Assembly: GCA_026929865.2 (NCBI GenBank)
Contig: CM049410.1
Span: 13,935,501 to 13,999,500 of the forward strand
Length of the DNA stretch: 64,000 nucleotides
Direction of reading: 5' to 3'
DNA from: Hyperoplus lanceolatus
Taxonomy: Eukaryota > Chordata > Actinopteri > Uranoscopiformes > Ammodytidae
Shown: positions 23,693 through 64,000 of the stretch, in pieces
Layout: each line of letters starts with the position of its first letter
How positions within the stretch are numbered: position 1 is the stretch's first letter
Notes under the pieces: generated by a model
Database searches by the model: none
The model's input: the letters and a program-made list of their open reading frames with translations, nothing else
Told to the model about the DNA's origin: nothing
Translations under genes and position numbers: made by a program

Positions 23693-25995
23693 TTAAAGAG
23701 GACCTATGATACTTTTCGACTTTTATGACCTATAAACGTTGTTATAATGATTTATAGTCATGTTTAACCATACTAGCTTATCAAATAATTACGTACATGC
23801 ATTTCGACGTATTCCCTGCTGACCGTCTGGGGTTGCTATGCAGAGCACTAAACACTAGGGCAGGGGTGGCCAACCAGTCAGAGACAAAGAGCCACATTTT
23901 TTACTGTGTTACTGCAAAGAGCCACATCGTACACACGGGTACACACAGTGGCGATTCCAGGAAATTTTGACTGGGGGTGGCCAAGGTGGGCCACAGAGTT
24001 AGAGTGGGGTGGCCATCGCACCCCTGAATGAATAGCATGTGATATGCTGTACAACCAATTCAAAGATGATTTATAATCCCAAATGCCCAAATCATGTTAG
24101 TATCCATTGTAATGTTTGTCAGAAAACTAAACCCCTGAAGGGGGATCTGGGGGCATCCCCCCCCAGAAGATTTTTTTGTGTTTTTAACATGTAATCTAAG
24201 CATTCTGGTGCATTCTCGCGAAGATAATAAAGGAAAAAGTCAATATTTATTTCAGCTCAGATGAATAATAAAATTAGCAAGACAACATAACTTGCTAGCA
24301 GCCAGATGCCTAACAACTGGACAGAGGGACGGATGACCACTAGCTTTTGACCAAATATCTTGCTAAAAAAAATAAACCTTTATTTATGAAAGTCTGCCCT
24401 TGCTAAGAACATGTTACACTCGCTAACTACAAACTTTAATTTTTTTATTCAGATTTCAAAAATCTGCTGGGACACGTGCCTATACACATGCATGGGTGGT
24501 ACGCATGTCACAAGCACACTTATGCTGTTTTCAAGACCTTTGCTGACCAGAGACCAGTTCTAGTGGCCACAGTCCTACCATTAATTTAGTAATAGAAAAT
24601 TGCAAACTGATCTCATATCAGTGGATTGGAGTGTTTGTGTGATGAACTTGGCAACTACCTATCAAAAAAAGTTAAGAAAGAAAAAAATACATATCATCTC
24701 TGAACTAGGATACATATCAGGAAAAAAATGTAATTAAAAAAATAAAATGAAAATAAAAAATAACATTTGAACTGGGGGGCACTCGGGTGGCCAATAAGAT
24801 TTCAGGGGGGGGCGTTTTTATTTTCGCGGGGAGCTTGCACATGCATGCACAAGCATTATTTATTAAAAAAAGAAAAAAAAAAAAAAAAGGGGGCCCCACA
24901 CTAGGACTTGAAACGGGCCCCCAGATCGTTAAGGCCGCCCCTGTGATAATGACAGGACTGGACTAAAGACGACAGGGCAGTCATTTTCAACAATGAACAT
25001 TGTGTGCACTGCCTCACACACAAACTCTCAGTTCAACCAAGTCCACAAACAAAAATATAACAATTTAAAATAGCGTTTTTCTCTTACTATGCATGTTGCT
25101 TTGTGGGACTTACTTGTAGCATGGAGAGAGCTGAAGTGGCGCTGCAGATTTGAAGCCTTTAAATGCGCAAATGACACCTGGCATATAAGGCAGAATGGCT
25201 TGGCATAACGTTCAACAAAAAATATGAACTCTCCCACTCTGTTTCGGAGCGAACTTGACACAAATAGTTTACTCACGGAAAACCTCCCTCCAAGCTGAGC
25301 GGGCAGTTTAATGTTGCGTCCGCACCAAACGTTTGCGAACGTTATGTTGCGTCCTCAATTAAACATTTGCGAACAGGCATACACATAGGGCCTACACATT
25401 AATAAAATAAAAAATGAAATAATAGACACCATGTAAAACGAACGTAAGAGCCGCACGAAACGTTTGCGAACATGCACACACATAGGCCCACACAAAAAAA
25501 AAAGTACATAAAAAAAAAAAAAAAAAAAAAATTATAATCACATAATTTGATATGAACTGAAGAGCCGCACGAAGCTGGGCAGAGAGCCGCATGCGGCTTG
25601 CGAGCCGCGGGTTGGCCACCCCTGCACTAGGGCAACCGGTCGAGAATTCACTTGTTCAAATTTCCGGGTATCGTCACGTACCCGGATGTTTACATGTATG
25701 GTAATGCTGCTCAGGCAAGCTCCGGCTGCATGCCCCCACCTTCCTGAAAATCTCCCGCTGCTGGAAGGAAGGTAACCAATCACAACGGAGTGGGGTTTGC
25801 AGCAGGGGGGGGGAGGGGCGGAGAAGCTCAAAGCAAGCAGTGTGTAGAGAGATACTGCTGTGCTTGCTAGGGTAAGAGGAAGAGTGTCCCGAAAATCTAC
25901 ATAGTTTTTTGTGATGTGATTCGTGTCAGGTTGCTCTATAGCAGTTTTTAACAAGAAATTAAGACCAAAAAAGTAGTATAATAGGAGATCTTTAA
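23693..25995 (+). mobile_element. TTAA-flanked MITE, family A copy 5, interrupted by a hAT element
   Basis: The outer parts (23693-23860 and 25625-25995) match copy 3. The TTAA lies at 23693-23696 and 25992-25995. Confidence 0.8.
23861..25624 (-). mobile_element. hAT transposon with BED-type zinc finger remnant
   Basis: The ends CAGGGGTGGCCAACC and GGTTGGCCACCCCTG are perfectly inverted, and CACTAGGG is duplicated on both sides (23853-23860 and 25625-25632), the 8-bp signature of hAT elements. On the minus strand near 25276-25028 a frame contains KPFCLIC, then NLQRHFSSLH, a C2H2/BED-like finger seen at the N-terminus of hAT transposases such as those behind GTF2IRD2/ZBED-type genes. The catalytic region is absent. 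A further repeat (about 23946-24955, with GTGGCGATTCCAGG and GGCCGCCCCTG ends) seems nested inside. Confidence 0.75.
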
Positions 25996-26004
25996 GGAAT
26001 TCTG

Positions 26005-26270
26005 TGGGCGGCAGTGGTGAAGTGGGTAGGGAGATCGCCTCTGGAGTGCAGGGTTGGAGGTTCGATTACCCGCCACATGTTGAAGTGTCCCTGGACACTG
26101 AATCCCAAATTGCTCCCGATGGTTCAGAGAGCGCCTTGCAAGGCAGCTATACTGCTATCGGTGTATGTATGAAAGGGTGAATGTGGTAAAATATGTAAAG
26201 TGCTTTGGGGCTGAGAAAATTGGCTAGAAAGCGCTATATAAGTCGAGTTCATTTACCATTTTCTTTTTAC
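26005..26270 (+). repeat. tRNA-derived SINE with L2-like tail
   Basis: The head has a box A-like GTGGTGAAGTGGGTAGGGAG and box B GGTTCGATTACC. The body ends GTAAAGTGCTTTGGGG, then AAGCGCTATATAAGT, then CATTTACC. That tail resembles the LINE fragment at 1441-1738, as expected if the LINE machinery mobilises it. Confidence 0.75.
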
Positions 26271-26779
26271 GCTAATTATTGAAGCATTTTTTCCAACTTT
26301 TACAAAAAAAATTTAAGCCACATATTTAGATTAGAGGCGTTTTTTTCCCAACAGGCTACTATCACCTTTGTACTGAGCCCTAAGAGCCATGCTTAACATT
26401 GGCTTTCGGTGTGTTGTGTGTCCAGTCCGCTAGGTGTCGCTGCTTAGCCGCTGTCTGTCGGCAGGTCCACAGTCGGAGCTGTCCACTGTTCTGAAACCAC
26501 ACAGATCAACTACTGAAAGATGACTACTGCATGCTATTGACATGATTGTGCAGATTTAAAAAAACAAAAAAACATTTGGGCTGAATTATTCTACCATATA
26601 GTTCATTATCCATTATGCTACTCTATTGCTGACGGGCTTAATGCATATTAGTACTGTTTTCATTGTTACCCTCATTTTGAATATATTTTGAATATAGCCT
26701 AATACTATGTTAAACGTCCTTGCGTATACGAGATTGAGACGTTTTTTCTTTTTTCTATAGGCCTAACTCTTGTGCAGCC

Positions 26780-27201
26780 TACATAGAAAGTACGTCGAAT
26801 TTCGCCCGGTGAGTGGCTACGTCATTAGAGGGCGCTATGAGTAAACGAGACGCAGCGATGGAGCAACTAGTGCACTGAGCACAGCGAGTCAGTCTCGTCT
26901 GCTCCGTCCATTCAGAGGGTTTCAAGGAACTCGGCAGTCTGGTTTAATGCTCTCAGCTATTTCCCACGACTTTGACAAGTGTTGTTGGGGATAGAAACAG
27001 AACTGGTTTAAAGGATGGTCAGTCAGTTTTTCTTCTTCTAAATCCTTCCGCGTAATAGGAAGGAGGACCCGCTGCTGCAGGATAAATCCGTTTGACTCAA
27101 AGTTATGATGATGTGGGATGTCACACCTACACAATGTTAAGGAGACCCGGCGCTTTCTACGTGTGCAGAAAGTGACTGCATCAAGTCCCGACCTTTTCAT
27201 C
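26780..27201 (+). promoter_or_regulatory. mgat5b: Probable mgat5b promoter/5' leader region
   Basis: GC content rises just before the first coding exon. A CRE-like half site, TACGTCA, lies at 26818-26824. A six-codon upstream frame (ATG 26858, TGA 26876-26878) could lower translation if it is within the mRNA. The transcription start cannot be placed from sequence alone. Confidence 0.35.
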
Positions 27202-63174
<35,973 letters not shown>

Positions 63175-64000
63175 GTAACACCACTTTTCTGTATAGTTTA
63201 TTTTGTTTAAAATTCCAAACAAAGGGGGGAAATAGATACTACTTTAATACTTTTTAATTTAGGAAAACTTTTTGTCTTTTTGTTGCGGAAGAAAGTCCTG
63301 GAAGAAGTGTCATGATGGTTTATTTTGTTAGTATTGTCCACTACTTCCGGTGTCTGCTCTTTTTTGTGTTAATAATAGTGTCATGCAAGCCTTTTTGGGC
63401 AAGGGCATATTGTTTATTCATGACAAAATAATGTAAATCAATCAATATAAATGGAAAGAAGGGTGACAGTTTAACAGAGGTAAAACCATTGCCACTGTCT
63501 TAGTACTGAGGGACTCTAGTCCAGGTCCTCAAAAGCCCAAACAGCCCAGGAACATGATAGCCTGTTTGTCAAGTGGAAGTCCATTGAAGGAGCGTGTCAT
63601 TGTCGCATCACTAGAGATTTCTGTTTGGTTTCATACCAGAGTGTGACAGGATTTTGTTAAAAAAATGTAAATAAAACAGTTTGTTCACATATCAACAAAG
63701 GTTTTCAATCTATTTAGCAATGACAAGGAACCCCGAAAAAAGAGAGAGAACTTTAAAGGAATACTTCACCCATACAGTACCAGCATTCTATCATTATAAA
63801 ATAACTATTATAATATAATGAATGAGGTTTTTCTTCCCTTAGTCTTCCCTTGGCCCAGCTGTCCTGTTAATCCTAACCCTTACTGTGATGTCACAAGAAG
63901 GAAACTGTAGGGTTAGACAGTGAGACCATAAAACACTCTTTCTGTCTTTTCTCAGGCTAAGATGATCCGATTTTTTTTTTTTTGCACATTTATACTAAAT
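63175..64000 (+). other. mgat5b intron 6 (partial)
   Basis: AT-rich intron running off the window. No element is recognised. Confidence 0.6.

Overview
The window is teleost fish nuclear DNA, probably percomorph-like. Three things point there: exons of a vertebrate glycosyltransferase split by large introns, Tc1 and TTAA-flanked DNA transposons, and tRNA-derived SINEs with CR1/L2-type LINEs. There are no bacterial operons, CRISPR arrays or rRNA genes. Host coding sequence is under 2 percent of the window; repeats fill much of the rest.

Host genes. (1) On the minus strand, 17388 to 15153, three coding exons encode a 255-residue secreted or membrane-anchored immunoglobulin-superfamily protein: signal peptide exon, V-type domain exon, then C-type domain with a hydrophobic C-terminus. 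It looks B7/butyrophilin-like, but I cannot name it. (2) On the plus strand, six coding exons at 27202-27239, 28273-28385, 52071-52215, 57948-58069, 59475-59548 and 63007-63174 give the first 220 residues of mgat5b, the Golgi beta-1,6-N-acetylglucosaminyltransferase VB. The exons splice in frame (660 nt) and the gene runs on past the right edge. The two genes are divergent, about 9.7 kb apart.

Layout. 1-14.4 kb is intergenic and rich in MITEs. It holds four of five copies of one TTAA-flanked family, a 1.54 kb fold-back element made of tandem hairpin units (4774-6314), and several nests of elements. 15.1-17.4 kb is the Ig gene. 17.4-26.3 kb is intergenic, with a Tc1 remnant, a Harbinger-like element carrying an inner TA-flanked element, and a hAT element inside a MITE. 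26.8-64 kb is mgat5b. Its 23.7 kb intron 2 holds a broken Ty3/gypsy-type fossil (31076-34682), a Tc1 element (40899-49207) split by a nearly full-length CR1/L2-like LINE which is itself split by a short LTR element, and a second copy of that LTR element (49600-51202). Intron 3 holds a 2.6 kb inverted repeat and ends in a 143 bp GT repeat lying 12 nt from the exon 4 acceptor. Intron 5 holds a 1.79 kb near-palindrome ending about 55 nt before exon 6.

The best leads are the GT tract at the mgat5b exon 4 splice site, the hairpin-array fold-back element and its relatives, and the layered transposon nests with readable target-site duplications. No wholly new gene system is evident.
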